Below are positions 27,957 to 37,102 of a stretch of 64,000 nucleotides of DNA, in pieces. Both the position numbers and the translations under genes were made by a program. Source of the DNA: Sphingomonas sp. KR3-1 (GTDB taxonomy: Bacteria > Pseudomonadota > Alphaproteobacteria > Sphingomonadales > Sphingomonadaceae). The stretch covers positions 1,860,001-1,924,000 of the forward strand of contig NZ_JBDZDQ010000001.1 of assembly GCF_040049295.1 (NCBI RefSeq), written 5' to 3'. Numbering within the stretch: position 1 is the stretch's first letter; every line of letters starts with the position of its first letter. Below the pieces are notes generated by a model. It was not told the DNA's origin. It worked only from the letters and a program-made list of their open reading frames with translations, and made no database searches.

Positions 27957-28343
27957 ATGTTCGGACGCAAGCGGCCCGGGGATAGTGTCGGCCCCGAAGA
28001 CAGGCAGAAGCTGCTCGCGGCGTATCGCGAAGCGACAGCCGAAGTCGAGCAGACGGCGCAGCGGCTGATGCTGGGCCTTTCGCCGGATAAGGCGCTCTAC
28101 ATTCCGCCCGACCTGGCGCGTGCGTTCCGCGACTATGTCGAGCATCTGGGCCGGCATGCGACTTCGCTCCGCGAAAGAATGCCGGTCATTCAAGGCGGCA
28201 CGATCGTCTTGGCGGATCTTCAGAAGGAGATGGTGGCTGCGAACGCCGATGTCGTCGCGGCCGATGGGTTGATAACCGAGGCGGTGGCACAAGGTCTGAT
28301 CCACGCCATGATATTCTCGGACAAGACTCGAACCGGCGGCTAA
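27957..28343 (+). CDS. unrecognised cytosolic protein
   Basis: This 128-residue protein ([18 protein letters not shown]) has no signal peptide or membrane helix and looks mostly alpha-helical ([16 protein letters not shown] and [10 protein letters not shown]). I do not recognise a family. It is divergent from lysK, with a 183-bp gap that should hold both promoters. Codon usage is less GC-biased than the flanking core genes, which may mean it is accessory. Confidence 0.55.
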   Translation: MFGRKRPGDSVGPEDRQKLLAAYREATAEVEQTAQRLMLGLSPDKALYIPPDLARAFRDYVEHLGRHATSLRERMPVIQGGTIVLADLQKEMVAANADVVAADGLITEAVAQGLIHAMIFSDKTRTGG

Positions 28344-28404
28344 TTGCCCGATCCCTGCTCCAGCGACACGGGGATCGCGCTACCCTCTGTCAAGCAGGGC
28401 CTTC

Positions 28405-28417
28405 CAATGTAGGATTT
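28405..28417 (+). repeat. 13-bp leader motif of a two-copy element (copy A)
   Basis: CAATGTAGGATTT occurs here and at 50309-50321. It lies 20 bp before the start of the 28438-28848 gene. Both copies are paired with a downstream 20-bp identical sequence (28861-28880 and 50415-50434). Confidence 0.6.
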
Positions 28418-28437
28418 CGTCTGGAATAGACTCGTAG

Positions 28438-28848
28438 ATGGACGAGTCGGCGAAGATCCTCATCCCGCATTTTACCCCCGTGCCGATGGCGCGCAGCCGC
28501 AAGGACGGCTGGACGCCGGCGCGCCAGCGCATCTTCCTCGCCGCGCTCGCCACCACCGGAATCGTGTCGCGCGCGGCGAAGGCAGCGGAGATGGGCGTCA
28601 CCTCGGCGTACAACCTGCGCAAGCGCCAAGGGGCGGAGAGCTTCGCCGCTGCCTGGGACCAGGTCGAGCGCGCGGCCCGCGATCGCGCGCTCGCCTATGT
28701 CATCGAGCATGTCCTGAACGGCGAGACGCGCCCGCGCTTCTATCGCGGCCGCTTCGTCGGCACCGTCCACCGCGTCGACCAGAAGGTCGCGCTCGCCGCG
28801 GTTCGCGCCATGTATGCCGAGCCGCCGCGGCAGCGCGGCCCAAAGTGA
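28438..28848 (+). CDS. unrecognised small protein with helix-turn-helix-like region
   Basis: The 136-residue protein has a region W-T-P-A-R-Q-R-I-F-L-A-A-L-A-T-T-G-I-V-S-R-A-A-K then M-G-V-T-S-A-Y-N-L-R-K (residues about 25-60), resembling the HTH of terminase small subunits or small regulators, followed by a basic helical part and Y-R-G-R-F-V-G-T-V-H-R-V-D. DNA binding is inference. The gene is framed by repeat motifs (28405-28417 and 28841-28880); its stop codon lies inside the left arm of the 3' hairpin, so the gene and repeats may move or be conserved as one cassette. Confidence 0.6.
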   Translation: MDESAKILIPHFTPVPMARSRKDGWTPARQRIFLAALATTGIVSRAAKAAEMGVTSAYNLRKRQGAESFAAAWDQVERAARDRALAYVIEHVLNGETRPRFYRGRFVGTVHRVDQKVALAAVRAMYAEPPRQRGPK

Positions 28849-28880
28849 AATGATTTGCCCCGACTCCCTTCACTTTGCCG
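28841..28880. repeat. 3' hairpin of the two-copy element (copy A)
   Basis: CAAAGTGAA (28841-28849) and TTCACTTTG (28869-28877) are inverted arms around a 19-nt loop. The 20 bp at 28861-28880 are identical to 50415-50434. The TGA stop of the preceding gene is in the left arm. Confidence 0.65.
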
Positions 28881-28935
28881 CGTTCGGCACCGGCATTGCG
28901 TTGCTCTTTCGTTCCGCCTTGGGCAGGGTGGGCCG

Positions 28936-30009
28936 GTGACCAGCCTCCTGGAAGCCCGCGGCAGCGATGCCATCGACGATGCGCCGCGCGGGCCCGCCCT
29001 GTGGGAAGCGCGCCAGACGGTGGCGGCGCGCCTGGTCAATCCGCTGCTCGTCACGCTCGTCCTCGCGCCCTTCTGGGGCGTCGCGCTGTGGATGCTGCGC
29101 AATCCGCATCCCGAGGCCATGCGCATGCGGCTCAGCATCGGCGGCGTCGATGTGCCCCTCGATGCGGAGGGCGCGCTGGAGGCCTATTATGCCTTCATCA
29201 TCGTCCTGCTGAGCTTCACCCTTCCGCCGATGGTCTCCGCGGTGCTCCGCGCCTGGCGGATGCGCTACCGGGTGGACGGGCTGGCGATCGAGACCTGGCG
29301 CGGCGCCACGCTGGTCCGCCGCATTCCCCTCGCCGAGATCCGCAGCGTCGCGGTGGACGCCGCGCTCGCCTGGATGCGCGTGCGGGTCGGCCGGTCGCGC
29401 CGGGGCGGGATCGAGATGCGGCTGCGCGCAGACGATGCGGCGCGCCTGCTCGCGGTGCTGGACGGCCTCGGCATCGAGGAAGACGATGTCGTGGAGCCCA
29501 TCGGCATCGCCGAGCTCGCGGCCGACGAGCCGGTGCGCTGGCAGGGGCGCCCGGGATTCGCGGCGCTGAACATGTTCCAGCTCGTCGCCGCGCCGGCGCT
29601 GTTCCTGCCGGTCCTGATCTACGTGCTGGCGCTCCAATGGTCCTGGGATAGTGGCTTTCCGTTCAAGGCCAGCCTGTTCCTTTCGGCGATCTGGACGATG
29701 CTGCTGGGCGGACTCGTCATGATATCGCTGGTCGGATTCAGCGATATGCTGCGCGGCTGGATCCGTGCCGCCTTCGGCACGGTGTTGGTCACCGACCGCC
29801 GCATCGCCTGGCGCGTGCCCTTTTCCGACCGGATCTACCGCGAGATCGCGCTGGCCAAGCTGGTCGATGCCGTGATCGTCGAGCGGAAGCGTACCCGCGC
29901 CTGGGTGGCGCTCACCGTGCGCAAGAAAACGGATGTCCGCGCGGAGGATTTGCGCGGCATTCCCGATGCCGATGGCTTTCTCGCCGCGCTGGGCCTGGCC
30001 GCGCGATGA
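28936..30009 (+). CDS. membrane protein with PH-like domain, function unknown
   Basis: Starting at the GTG at 28936 (357 residues; an earlier in-frame start at 28855 would overlap the repeat hairpin), it has two pairs of predicted membrane helices (about 30-50 and 85-105; 215-235 and 250-280). Each pair is followed by a soluble beta-rich segment: Y-R-V-D-G-L-A-I-E-T-W-R-G-A-T-L-V-R-R-I-P-L-A-E-I, and V-L-V-T-D-R-R-I-A-W-R-V-P-F. This looks like a duplicated bacterial PH-like arrangement. No specific function can be assigned. It overlaps the helicase gene by 4 bp (ATGA), so they share a transcript. Confidence 0.65.
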   Translation: MTSLLEARGSDAIDDAPRGPALWEARQTVAARLVNPLLVTLVLAPFWGVALWMLRNPHPEAMRMRLSIGGVDVPLDAEGALEAYYAFIIVLLSFTLPPMVSAVLRAWRMRYRVDGLAIETWRGATLVRRIPLAEIRSVAVDAALAWMRVRVGRSRRGGIEMRLRADDAARLLAVLDGLGIEEDDVVEPIGIAELAADEPVRWQGRPGFAALNMFQLVAAPALFLPVLIYVLALQWSWDSGFPFKASLFLSAIWTMLLGGLVMISLVGFSDMLRGWIRAAFGTVLVTDRRIAWRVPFSDRIYREIALAKLVDAVIVERKRTRAWVALTVRKKTDVRAEDLRGIPDADGFLAALGLAAR

Positions 30010-32705
30010 ACCTCCCCTATCCCGCCCTCCACGCCAGCCATGGCGGCGTCTGGCTCGCCACCGCCGAGGAAACCCGCGCGATCAGCCGGGGCGAGGCGAT
30101 CCGCATCGCCGCCGATACGCCGGTAATCCTGCTCAATGCGCCGCTGATCGGCCAGCGGCTCGGCTATGCGGAGCTGTCCGGGCTCGACCTGCTCGAGCTC
30201 TTCGCCTTTCTCCACCCCGCCCGCTTCATGGTGCCGACGCCCAAGGGCCTGGCCCGCGTCACCGGGCTGGAGCCGCCCGCCGAGGACGCCGATATCGCCG
30301 CCTTCCTCCGCGAAGCCGCGGTCCGGCTGCTCGCCGTCACCCAGGGCGACTGGCCCGAGCGCGAGGGCGCATGGAATTCGGCGCAGTCGCTGTTCCGGCT
30401 GCGCTGGCCCTGGGCGCCGGTGGTCAGCCAGGCGATCGCCAAGCCGGCCCAGGCCGAGCGCTGGCTCTTCTCCCGGCTGCCCGAATGGACCGAGCAGCCG
30501 CCCCGCGTGCCGCCGCGCACCGTGACGCTCGCCGATCCCGACATCGCCGATCGCCTCGCCGCGCTCACCGGCAGCGCCGCCGAGCGCCGCCAGGGCCAGC
30601 GCGATTATGCCGCCGCCGCCGCCGGTGCCTTCGCTCCGCGCGACCTGCGCGACTCGCCCAATGTCGTCCTCGCCGAGGCCGGCACCGGCATCGGCAAGAC
30701 GCTCGGCTATCTCGCGCCCGCCTCGCTCTGGGCCGAGCAGGCCGGCGGCGCGGTCTGGGTCTCCACCTTCACCAAGGCACTGCAGCGCCAGCTCGGCCAT
30801 GAGGGCGAGCGGCTCGTCCCCGATGCCGAGCTGCGCCGGAAGAAGATCGTCACCCGCAAGGGCCGCGAGAATTATGTCTGCCTGCTCAACCTGGAGGATG
30901 CGCTCCAGGGCGGGTTCGCCGGCCGCGCCGCGATCCTGGCGCAGCTGGCGGCGCGCTGGGCGGCATATACGGCGGACGGCGACATGATCGGCGGCGACTT
31001 GCCCGGCTGGCTGCCCACCTTGTTCCGCCGCAACGGATCGACCGCGCTCACCGATCGGCGCGGCGAATGCATCTATGCCGGCTGCCCGCATTACCGGAAA
31101 TGCTTCATCGAGCGCGCCGCCCGCAATTCGGCGGACGCAGACATCGTCATCGCCAACCACGCGCTGGTGATGGTCAACGCCGCCCGTGGCCGCGAGACCG
31201 CCAGCCGGCCGACGCGCTATGTCTTCGACGAAGGGCATCACTTGTTCGATGCGGCCGACGCGATGTTCGCCGCGGCGCTCACCGGCCAGGAAGCGATCGA
31301 GATCCGCCGCTGGGTCACGGGCCCCGAATCGGGCTCGCGCGGCCGCCGCCGCGGGCTCGCCGCCCGCCTGTCGGACGTCGCCAGCTATGACGAGGAAGGC
31401 GGCCGGGCGATCACCGAGGCGGTCGACGCCGCCCGCGCGCTGCCCAGCGACGGCTGGCTCCAGCGCCTCAACGAAGGCGAGCCGTTCGGGCCGGTCGAGC
31501 ATCTCCTCGCTGCGGTCCGCGGCCTGGTCTATGCCCGCGACGTCAATGGCGCTGCCGATGCCGGCTATGGCCTCGAGACCGAGCTGGCCGAGCCCGATGG
31601 CGCGCTGGTCGATGCCGCCGGGCCCGCCGGCGAAGCGCTCGATGCCCTGCTCCGCCCGCTGGTCAAGCTCGGCCGCCGGCTCGAGGCAGTGCTGGCCGAG
31701 GCGCCGGACTGGATGGACGGCCCGGCCCGCGCGCGCATCGAGGGCGCGGTCGCCTCGCTTGGCTGGCGCGCCGATACCGTCGGCGCCTGGCTCGCGCTGA
31801 TCGCCCGGATCGGCGGCCCGGCCGATTCGGCCTTTGTCGACTGGCTCGCGGTCGATCGGGTCGAGGGGCGCGAATATGATGTCGGGCTGCATCGGCACTG
31901 GCTCGATCCGTCCAAGCCCTTCGCCGAGACCGTGCTCAAGCCCGCGCATGGCGCGCTGATCACTTCGGCGACCCTGCGTGCCGGCGGCGACTGGGACGTG
32001 GCCGAGGCGCGCTCGGGTGCGGTCCATCTGACGCGCCCTGCCCAGCGCTTCGAAGCGGTCAGCCCGTTCAACTATGCCGAGCAGGCCGAGGTGCTGATCG
32101 TCACCGATGTGAAGCGCGGCGACATGCCCGCGCTCGCCAATGCCTATGCCCGGCTCGCGGTGGCGGCGGAGGGCGGCACGCTTGGGCTGTTCACTGCGAT
32201 CCGCCGGCTGCGCGCCGTCCATGCCCGCATTGCCGATCGGCTGGCGCGCGAGGGGCTGCCCTTGCTCGCCCAGCATGTCGATCCGATCGACACCGGCACT
32301 TTGGTCGACATCTTCCGCGACGATCCGCGCGCCTCGCTGCTCGGCACCGATGCGCTCAGGGACGGGGTGGACGTGCCAGGCGATTCGCTGCGGCTGGTGG
32401 TGATGGAGGGGATCCCCTGGCCCAAGCCGAGCGTGCTCCACGCTGCCCGGCGCCTCGCCGGCGGCGGCACCGCCTATGACGACCGGATCGTCCGCGCCCG
32501 GCTTGCCCAGGCGTTCGGCCGGCTGATTCGCCGGGCGGACGATCGCGGCACCTTCGTCCTGCTTTCCGCCGCCAGCCCGTCGCGGCTGCTCGACGCCTTT
32601 CCGGCGGGCACGCGAGTGACGCGGGTGACGCTCGATCAGGCGGTCGAGCGGGTTCGGCTTTCCTTGTCCGCCAAGCTGGGGCAAGAGGCCCCCGCGAACG
32701 CCTGA
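30006..32705 (+). CDS. DinG/XPD-family ATP-dependent DNA helicase
   Basis: The 899-residue superfamily 2 helicase has Walker A A-G-T-G-I-G-K-T at 225-232, the DEAH-like box F-D-E-G-H-H-L, and the XPD/DinG iron-sulfur cysteines (E-N-Y-V-C, then C-I-Y-A-G-C-P-H-Y-R-K-C) that hold a 4Fe-4S cluster. The family unwinds 5'-3' and is linked to repair and R-loop removal. The first 200 residues have no motif I recognise. No LexA box precedes it; it is coupled to the PH-like membrane gene upstream and followed by the phosphatase gene after 11 bp. Confidence 0.9.
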   Translation: MNLPYPALHASHGGVWLATAEETRAISRGEAIRIAADTPVILLNAPLIGQRLGYAELSGLDLLELFAFLHPARFMVPTPKGLARVTGLEPPAEDADIAAFLREAAVRLLAVTQGDWPEREGAWNSAQSLFRLRWPWAPVVSQAIAKPAQAERWLFSRLPEWTEQPPRVPPRTVTLADPDIADRLAALTGSAAERRQGQRDYAAAAAGAFAPRDLRDSPNVVLAEAGTGIGKTLGYLAPASLWAEQAGGAVWVSTFTKALQRQLGHEGERLVPDAELRRKKIVTRKGRENYVCLLNLEDALQGGFAGRAAILAQLAARWAAYTADGDMIGGDLPGWLPTLFRRNGSTALTDRRGECIYAGCPHYRKCFIERAARNSADADIVIANHALVMVNAARGRETASRPTRYVFDEGHHLFDAADAMFAAALTGQEAIEIRRWVTGPESGSRGRRRGLAARLSDVASYDEEGGRAITEAVDAARALPSDGWLQRLNEGEPFGPVEHLLAAVRGLVYARDVNGAADAGYGLETELAEPDGALVDAAGPAGEALDALLRPLVKLGRRLEAVLAEAPDWMDGPARARIEGAVASLGWRADTVGAWLALIARIGGPADSAFVDWLAVDRVEGREYDVGLHRHWLDPSKPFAETVLKPAHGALITSATLRAGGDWDVAEARSGAVHLTRPAQRFEAVSPFNYAEQAEVLIVTDVKRGDMPALANAYARLAVAAEGGTLGLFTAIRRLRAVHARIADRLAREGLPLLAQHVDPIDTGTLVDIFRDDPRASLLGTDALRDGVDVPGDSLRLVVMEGIPWPKPSVLHAARRLAGGGTAYDDRIVRARLAQAFGRLIRRADDRGTFVLLSAASPSRLLDAFPAGTRVTRVTLDQAVERVRLSLSAKLGQEAPANA

Positions 32706-32716
32706 CCGGGGATTCC

Positions 32717-33250
32717 ATGAAGACGCTCACGCTGCTCCGCCACGCAAAATCGGGATGGGACGATCCCGTGGCGCGCGATTTCGATCGGCCGCTCAATCCC
32801 AAGGGCCAGCGCGCTGCCGCGATGATGGGGCGGCACATGCGCAGCGAGGGGCTGGCGTTCGATCATGTCCTCGCCTCGCCCGCTGCGCGCGTGGTCGAGA
32901 CGCTGGCGCAGGTCGGCGCGGGCTATGGCAGCGATCTGGCGCCGCATTGGGACCAGCGCGTCTATCTCGCCTCGGCGGCAACGCTGCTCGATCTGATCCA
33001 CGACCTGCCCGATGGCGCGCGCAGCGTGCTGGTCTCGGGGCACAATCCCGGGCTCGAGGAGCTGGTGCTGCTGCTTGCCGGCGAGAATGCGCTGCGCGAT
33101 TCGGTCGAGATGAAATTCCCCACCGCGAGCCTGGCGGAGATGCGGTTCGAAGTGGATGCCTGGAGCGAAGTGAAGCCCGGCAAGGGCGAGCTGCTGCGCT
33201 TCACGCGGCCGCGTGACCTCGATCCGACGCTGGGGCCGGACTACAAATAG
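32717..33250 (+). CDS. SixA-like histidine phosphatase
   Basis: The 177-residue protein has the histidine-phosphatase motif L-L-R-H-A-K-S (nucleophile His9) and the second histidine in S-G-H-N-P-G, with D-F-D-R-P-L-N near residue 22, all typical of SixA. E. coli SixA dephosphorylates phosphohistidine domains, including the nitrogen PTS, so a link with PtsN in this window is possible but only inferred. It is convergent with merR (3-bp gap). Confidence 0.87.
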   Translation: MKTLTLLRHAKSGWDDPVARDFDRPLNPKGQRAAAMMGRHMRSEGLAFDHVLASPAARVVETLAQVGAGYGSDLAPHWDQRVYLASAATLLDLIHDLPDGARSVLVSGHNPGLEELVLLLAGENALRDSVEMKFPTASLAEMRFEVDAWSEVKPGKGELLRFTRPRDLDPTLGPDYK

Positions 33251-33253
33251 CGC

Positions 33254-33616
33254 TCAGCTGTCGTCGTCGAGCGCCTGGGCGAGCGAGTCGCGGACGGCCT
33301 TGAGGCCGGGCTTGTCCTCGCTGCCGGCGGCTGCCGTCCCCGCCGCGGCGCGGGCGGTGCGGCTGCCCTTCTCGGCGGTCAGCAGCTTCTGCACGCCGCG
33401 GATGGTATAGCCCTGGTTGGAGAGCAGGTCGTGGATGCGCCGGACCAGCGCGACGTCTTCGGGCCGATAGTAGCGGCGATTGCCCGCCCGGGTCAGCGGG
33501 CGCAGCTGGGGGAAGCGCGTTTCCCAGTATCTGAGGATGTGCTGGGGCCGCCCGATCTCCTGGGCGAGCTCGCCTATCGTCCTTAGCGCGCCAGCAGCCT
33601 TTTCGGGCCCCGGCAT
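33254..33616 (-). CDS. MerR family transcriptional regulator
   Basis: The N-terminal winged-helix of the MerR family is clear: R-T-I-G-E-L-A-Q-E-I-G-R-P-Q-H-I-L-R-Y-W-E (about residues 12-32), then R-R-Y-Y-R-P-E-D-V. The 120-residue length and lack of a cysteine-rich sensor domain fit the short MerR proteins that follow ihfA in alphaproteobacteria. Regulated genes are unknown. It lies 11 bp downstream of ihfA. Confidence 0.9.
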   Translation of the reverse strand: MPGPEKAAGALRTIGELAQEIGRPQHILRYWETRFPQLRPLTRAGNRRYYRPEDVALVRRIHDLLSNQGYTIRGVQKLLTAEKGSRTARAAAGTAAAGSEDKPGLKAVRDSLAQALDDDS

Positions 33617-33627
33617 TCCGCTATCCC

Positions 33628-33927
33628 TCAGCCGGCCGAGACGATGCGGTCACGCATCATCTGGCTGGCACGGAAGGTGAGGACTCGGCGCGGCGCGATC
33701 GGCACTTCAACGCCGGTCTTCGGATTGCGGCCCACCCGCTCGCCCTTGTCGCGCAGGATGAAGCTGCCAAAGCCCGAGATCTTGACGTTCTCGCCCTTGG
33801 AAAGCGCTTCGCACATGTGGCTGAGGATCTGCTCGACCAGCCGCGCGGCATCGGCACGCGAGAGTCCAACCTCGCGGTGCAACGATTCGGCGAGATCGGC
33901 TCTGGTCAGCGTGCCCACGGCCGTCAT
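33628..33927 (-). CDS. ihfA: integration host factor alpha subunit
   Basis: IHF-alpha with IHF-beta bends DNA at specific sites in replication, recombination and transcription. The 99-residue HU-fold protein has the signature [21 protein letters not shown] and the proline that intercalates DNA in R-N-P. The start at 33927 ([12 protein letters not shown]) matches the family; an upstream in-frame codon (34002) adds non-homologous residues. It lies 114 bp downstream of fabH in the rpmF-plsX-fabH-ihfA-merR string. Confidence 0.95.
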   Translation of the reverse strand: MTAVGTLTRADLAESLHREVGLSRADAARLVEQILSHMCEALSKGENVKISGFGSFILRDKGERVGRNPKTGVEVPIAPRRVLTFRASQMMRDRIVSAG

Positions 33928-34041
33928 TCGGCAACTCCCCCTTGCGTTCCACTGTAGCGAGTCGGTCGTATCAGATTGTTTCGACACAGCAAACGGGAAC
34001 ATTGTGGTTCCGGAATGATTATCTGCGTTTTTGCGCAGGCG

Positions 34042-35013
34042 TCAGAAACGAACGACGGCGGCGCCCCAGGTGAAGCCGCCACCCATCGCTTCCAGGACCA
34101 GCAGGTCCCCTTGCTTGATGCGCCCGTCGCGCACCGCGGCATCGAGCGCGAGCGGCACCGAGGCGGCAGAGGTGTTGGCATGCTGGTCGACGGTGACGAT
34201 AACCTTCTCGGCCGGCAGGTCGAGCTTGCGCGCGGTCGCGTCGAGGATGCGGGCATTGGCCTGGTGCGGCACGACCCAGTCGACGTCGCTGGGCTCGAGG
34301 CCTACCGCTGCGAGCGATTCGGCCATCACCGAGGCGAGGTTGACCACGGCGTGGCGAAACACTTCGCGGCCCTTCATGCGCAGCTTGCCCACGGTCTGCG
34401 TCGTCGAGGGCCCGCCATCGACATAGAGCATGTCGTTGTAGCGGCCATCGGCGTGGAGTTTGGTGGTCAGGATGCCGCGGCCGCCTTCGTCCGCCGACTC
34501 CTGCGCCTCGAGCACGATCGCGCCGGCGCCGTCGCCGAACAGGACGCAGGTGGTGCGGTCCTCCCAGTCGAGGATGCGGCTGAACGTCTCCGCGCCGATC
34601 ACCAGCGCCCGCTTGTGGACGCCGGCGCGCAGCATCGAATCGGCGACCTGCACGGCATAGAGGAAGCCCGAGCAGACTGCGGCGACGTCGAACGCCACGC
34701 AGTCGTTGATGCCGAGCGCCGCCTGCACCTTGGTGGCGGTGGCGGGGAAGGTCTGGTCCGGCGTCGCGGTGGCGAGGACGATCAGGTCGATATCGGCGGC
34801 GGCGATGCCCGCCTTGGCAATCGCGGCCTTGGCAGCCTCGGCGGCGAGCGTGCCGGTGGTCTCGTCCGGCCCCGCGATGTGGCGGAAGCGGATGCCCGTG
34901 CGCTCGACGATCCACTCGTCGCTCGTATCCACTTCCTGGGCGAGTTCGGCGTTGGAAACGCGGCGCGGCGGCAGGGCGGAACCAGTGCCGATGATGACGG
35001 AACGCAAGGTCAT
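34042..35013 (-). CDS. fabH: beta-ketoacyl-ACP synthase III
   Basis: FabH condenses acetyl-CoA with malonyl-ACP to start fatty-acid synthesis. The catalytic triad is visible: Cys114 in A-A-V-C-S-G-F, His249 in V-P-H-Q-A-N and Asn279 in H-A-N-T-S-A. Length is 323 residues. Start at 35013 ([12 protein letters not shown]); the frame is open upstream into plsX but without homology. The plsX stop is only 10 bp away, so plsX-fabH form an operon. Confidence 0.97.
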   Translation of the reverse strand: MTLRSVIIGTGSALPPRRVSNAELAQEVDTSDEWIVERTGIRFRHIAGPDETTGTLAAEAAKAAIAKAGIAAADIDLIVLATATPDQTFPATATKVQAALGINDCVAFDVAAVCSGFLYAVQVADSMLRAGVHKRALVIGAETFSRILDWEDRTTCVLFGDGAGAIVLEAQESADEGGRGILTTKLHADGRYNDMLYVDGGPSTTQTVGKLRMKGREVFRHAVVNLASVMAESLAAVGLEPSDVDWVVPHQANARILDATARKLDLPAEKVIVTVDQHANTSAASVPLALDAAVRDGRIKQGDLLVLEAMGGGFTWGAAVVRF

Positions 35014-35023
35014 CTTGAAGTGT

Positions 35024-36055
35024 CTACGCCGCCTTTGCTTCGAAGTTCCCGAGATCCTCGGCGATGCGGCGGTTGAGATCGTCGCGCAGCATCTTCGCCG
35101 CGAAGCCGATCGCGGTGTCGACGCCGAGTTCGTTGGCGCTGCCATGGCTCTTCACGACGATGCCGTTCAGGCCGAGGAAGACCGCGCCGTTATGGTTGTT
35201 GGGGTCGAGGTGCGTGCGCAGCAGCTCGGTCGCCGGCTTGGAGATCAGGAAGCCGATCTTCGAGCGGGTCGAGCTGGAAAAGGCGCGCTTGAGCAGGTCC
35301 GCGACGAAGCGCGCGGTGCCCTCTACGGTCTTGAGCGCGATATTGCCCGAGAAGCCGTCGCACACGATCACGTCGACATCGCCGCGCGAGAGCTTGTTGC
35401 CCTCGATGAAGCCCTGGAAGTCGAGCCGCAGATGCTCGGCCTTGCGCAGCTCGGCCGCGGCTTCGCGGATCGAGTCGGTGCCCTTCATGTCCTCGGTGCC
35501 GATGTTGAGCAGCGCGACCCGCGGGTTCTGGAGGTCGAGCGCGGTGCGCGCATAGGCAGCGCCCATCACCGCGAACTGGACGAGGTTGCGCGCATCGACT
35601 TCGGTGTTGGCGCCGAGATCGAGCATCACCGTGTCGTTCTCGCCGAGCGTCGGCATTAGCGCCGCGAGCGCGGGGCGGTCGATTCCGGGCATGGTGCGCA
35701 GTGAGAGCTTGGCCATCGCCATCAGCGCGCCGGTATTGCCCGACGAAACGGCAGCGCCGGCGCGGCCCTTCTTCACCAGGTCGATGGCGATTCCCATCGA
35801 CGTGGTCTTGGCACGGCGAATCGCCGCGCTCGGCTTCTCTTCCGAGGCGACGACGTCCGGTGCGTGGACGATTTCGGAGGCGGCCGTGAGATTCGGGTGG
35901 TTCTTCAGACCCTCGCGGATCTGTGCCTCGTCACCGACGAGGATGAACTCCATGCCCTCGAACCGACGGCGCGCGCGGGCGACACCGGCGAGCATCACCG
36001 CAATTCCCTCGTCACCGCCCATCGCATCGACGGCGATTCGAGAGGAATTCGTCAT
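35024..36055 (-). CDS. plsX: phosphate acyltransferase PlsX
   Basis: PlsX makes acyl-phosphate from acyl-ACP for phospholipid synthesis. The 343-residue protein has [11 protein letters not shown] at the N-terminus, [10 protein letters not shown] near 105, and [13 protein letters not shown] near 230, all hallmarks of the family. rpmF lies 39 bp upstream and fabH 10 bp downstream, the conserved bacterial order. Confidence 0.97.
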   Translation of the reverse strand: MTNSSRIAVDAMGGDEGIAVMLAGVARARRRFEGMEFILVGDEAQIREGLKNHPNLTAASEIVHAPDVVASEEKPSAAIRRAKTTSMGIAIDLVKKGRAGAAVSSGNTGALMAMAKLSLRTMPGIDRPALAALMPTLGENDTVMLDLGANTEVDARNLVQFAVMGAAYARTALDLQNPRVALLNIGTEDMKGTDSIREAAAELRKAEHLRLDFQGFIEGNKLSRGDVDVIVCDGFSGNIALKTVEGTARFVADLLKRAFSSSTRSKIGFLISKPATELLRTHLDPNNHNGAVFLGLNGIVVKSHGSANELGVDTAIGFAAKMLRDDLNRRIAEDLGNFEAKAA

Positions 36056-36094
36056 GCTCGCATGCCCCCGCGCGATTCGGCCGATCGTCGCCGA

Positions 36095-36274
36095 TTAATC
36101 TTCGGCCGAGACGATCTCGCGGCCGTTATAGTGGCCGCACGAACCGCACAGCACGTGCGGACGCTTCAGCTCGCCACAGTTCGGGCACTCCTGGAACGCC
36201 TGCGGCGCCAGGGCATCGTGCGACCGGCGCATGCCACGCCGCGACGGCGTGGTCTTTCTCTTGGGAACTGCCAT
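36095..36274 (-). CDS. rpmF: 50S ribosomal protein L32
   Basis: L32 is a 59-residue basic protein of the large subunit. It begins [20 protein letters not shown] and carries the zinc ribbon C-P-N-C ... C-G-S-C, so this is the zinc-binding (C+) form. It heads the rpmF-plsX-fabH run on the minus strand; the promoter should lie in 36275-36461, shared with the divergent MAPEG gene. Confidence 0.97.
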   Translation of the reverse strand: MAVPKRKTTPSRRGMRRSHDALAPQAFQECPNCGELKRPHVLCGSCGHYNGREIVSAED

Positions 36275-36461
36275 TTCGGCACCTTCTAACGAAACCAAAG
36301 TCAAAATCGCGATACGCCCGCACGGCCCAGCGGGCAAGCGACGGAAGATCCGGCGCTCGCCGGACCAGCGGACGGTCACGAAAGCGAGTGGGCGCCTATA
36401 GCGATTCTTGCGGGCGAAGCAAGGGAGTGTAGGAGTGGCTCTCCTGAGGGGACCTTACGAT

Positions 36462-36893
36462 ATGCTCATTCTGCCCGTAACGCTCTGCACCGCCGGCGCC
36501 GCCGCAGTGATCAACTTCTGGCTCGGCCTGCGAATCAGCCGGCTGCGACTCGCCGAGAAGATCTTCGTCGGCGATGGCGGCGACGATCGGCTGGTCCGCC
36601 GGATGCGCGCGCAGCTGAACTTCGCCGAATATGTCCCGCTGATCCTGGTGCTGCTCGCCCTGGTCGAGGCGGCGGCCGGCACCAGCATCTGGCTGTGGGG
36701 CACCGGCGCGGCGCTGGTGATCGGGCGCATCTGCCACGCGCTCGGCATGGACGGCTGGGCGCTGGGCCGCCGGATCGGCATCGCGCTCACCATGCTGACG
36801 ATGCTGGGCCTCGCGGTCTCCGGCATCTATATCGCGAGCACCTACCAACAGGCCGCGCCGGCCATGGTCTTCAGGATCGGCCCGAAGGGCTGA
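36462..36893 (+). CDS. MAPEG family membrane protein
   Basis: The 143-residue protein has four predicted membrane helices and the MAPEG features N-F-W-L-G-L-R-I ... R-R-M-R-A-Q-L-N-F-A-E-Y-V-P-L near residues 18-60. MAPEG proteins include glutathione-dependent microsomal transferases; the bacterial role is unclear. The ATG at 36462 has GAGGGG upstream; a start at 36408 would add 18 unconserved residues. A small membrane protein gene follows after 17 bp. Confidence 0.85.
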   Translation: MLILPVTLCTAGAAAVINFWLGLRISRLRLAEKIFVGDGGDDRLVRRMRAQLNFAEYVPLILVLLALVEAAAGTSIWLWGTGAALVIGRICHALGMDGWALGRRIGIALTMLTMLGLAVSGIYIASTYQQAAPAMVFRIGPKG

Positions 36894-36910
36894 GGGAGCG
36901 AAGGTTCGCG

Positions 36911-37102
36911 ATGTCCAGAAACGCCGTCTTCATCAGCACCATGACATTGATCGTGGTGCTCGTTCTTCTGGTTCTCGGGGTAGCGGCGTGGAAGGTCCTC
37001 GTTTTCGCGCCGCTGGTAGCGCTCGTCTTCTACATGACGAATCTACGAGACCGCGCCTACCGCAGGCAGGTGGGACTGCAGGGAGAAGAGGATCAGGACT
37101 AG
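36911..37102 (+). CDS. small membrane protein, function unknown
   Basis: The 63-residue protein (M-S-R-N-A-V-F-I-S-T-M) has one or two hydrophobic helices and a charged C-terminus (Y-R-R-Q-V-G-L-Q-G-E-E-D-Q-D). It has a GAAGG ribosome-binding site and is 17 bp after the MAPEG gene, so it is probably co-transcribed. I recognise no family. Its TAG stop shares CTAG (37099-37102) with the convergent MBL hydrolase gene. Confidence 0.55.
   Translation: MSRNAVFISTMTLIVVLVLLVLGVAAWKVLVFAPLVALVFYMTNLRDRAYRRQVGLQGEEDQD

Noticed and set aside
27774..28304. Upstream extension of lysK (adds about 177 codons)
   Set aside because: It is antisense to the 27957-28343 gene and shows no LysRS homology; the family N-terminus is at 27773.
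29835..32684. Very long minus-strand ORF opposite the helicase gene (about 949 codons)
   Set aside because: It is a GC-rich shadow: its translation is low-complexity R/G/A/P-rich with no family motifs, while the opposite strand has clear Walker and Fe-S motifs.
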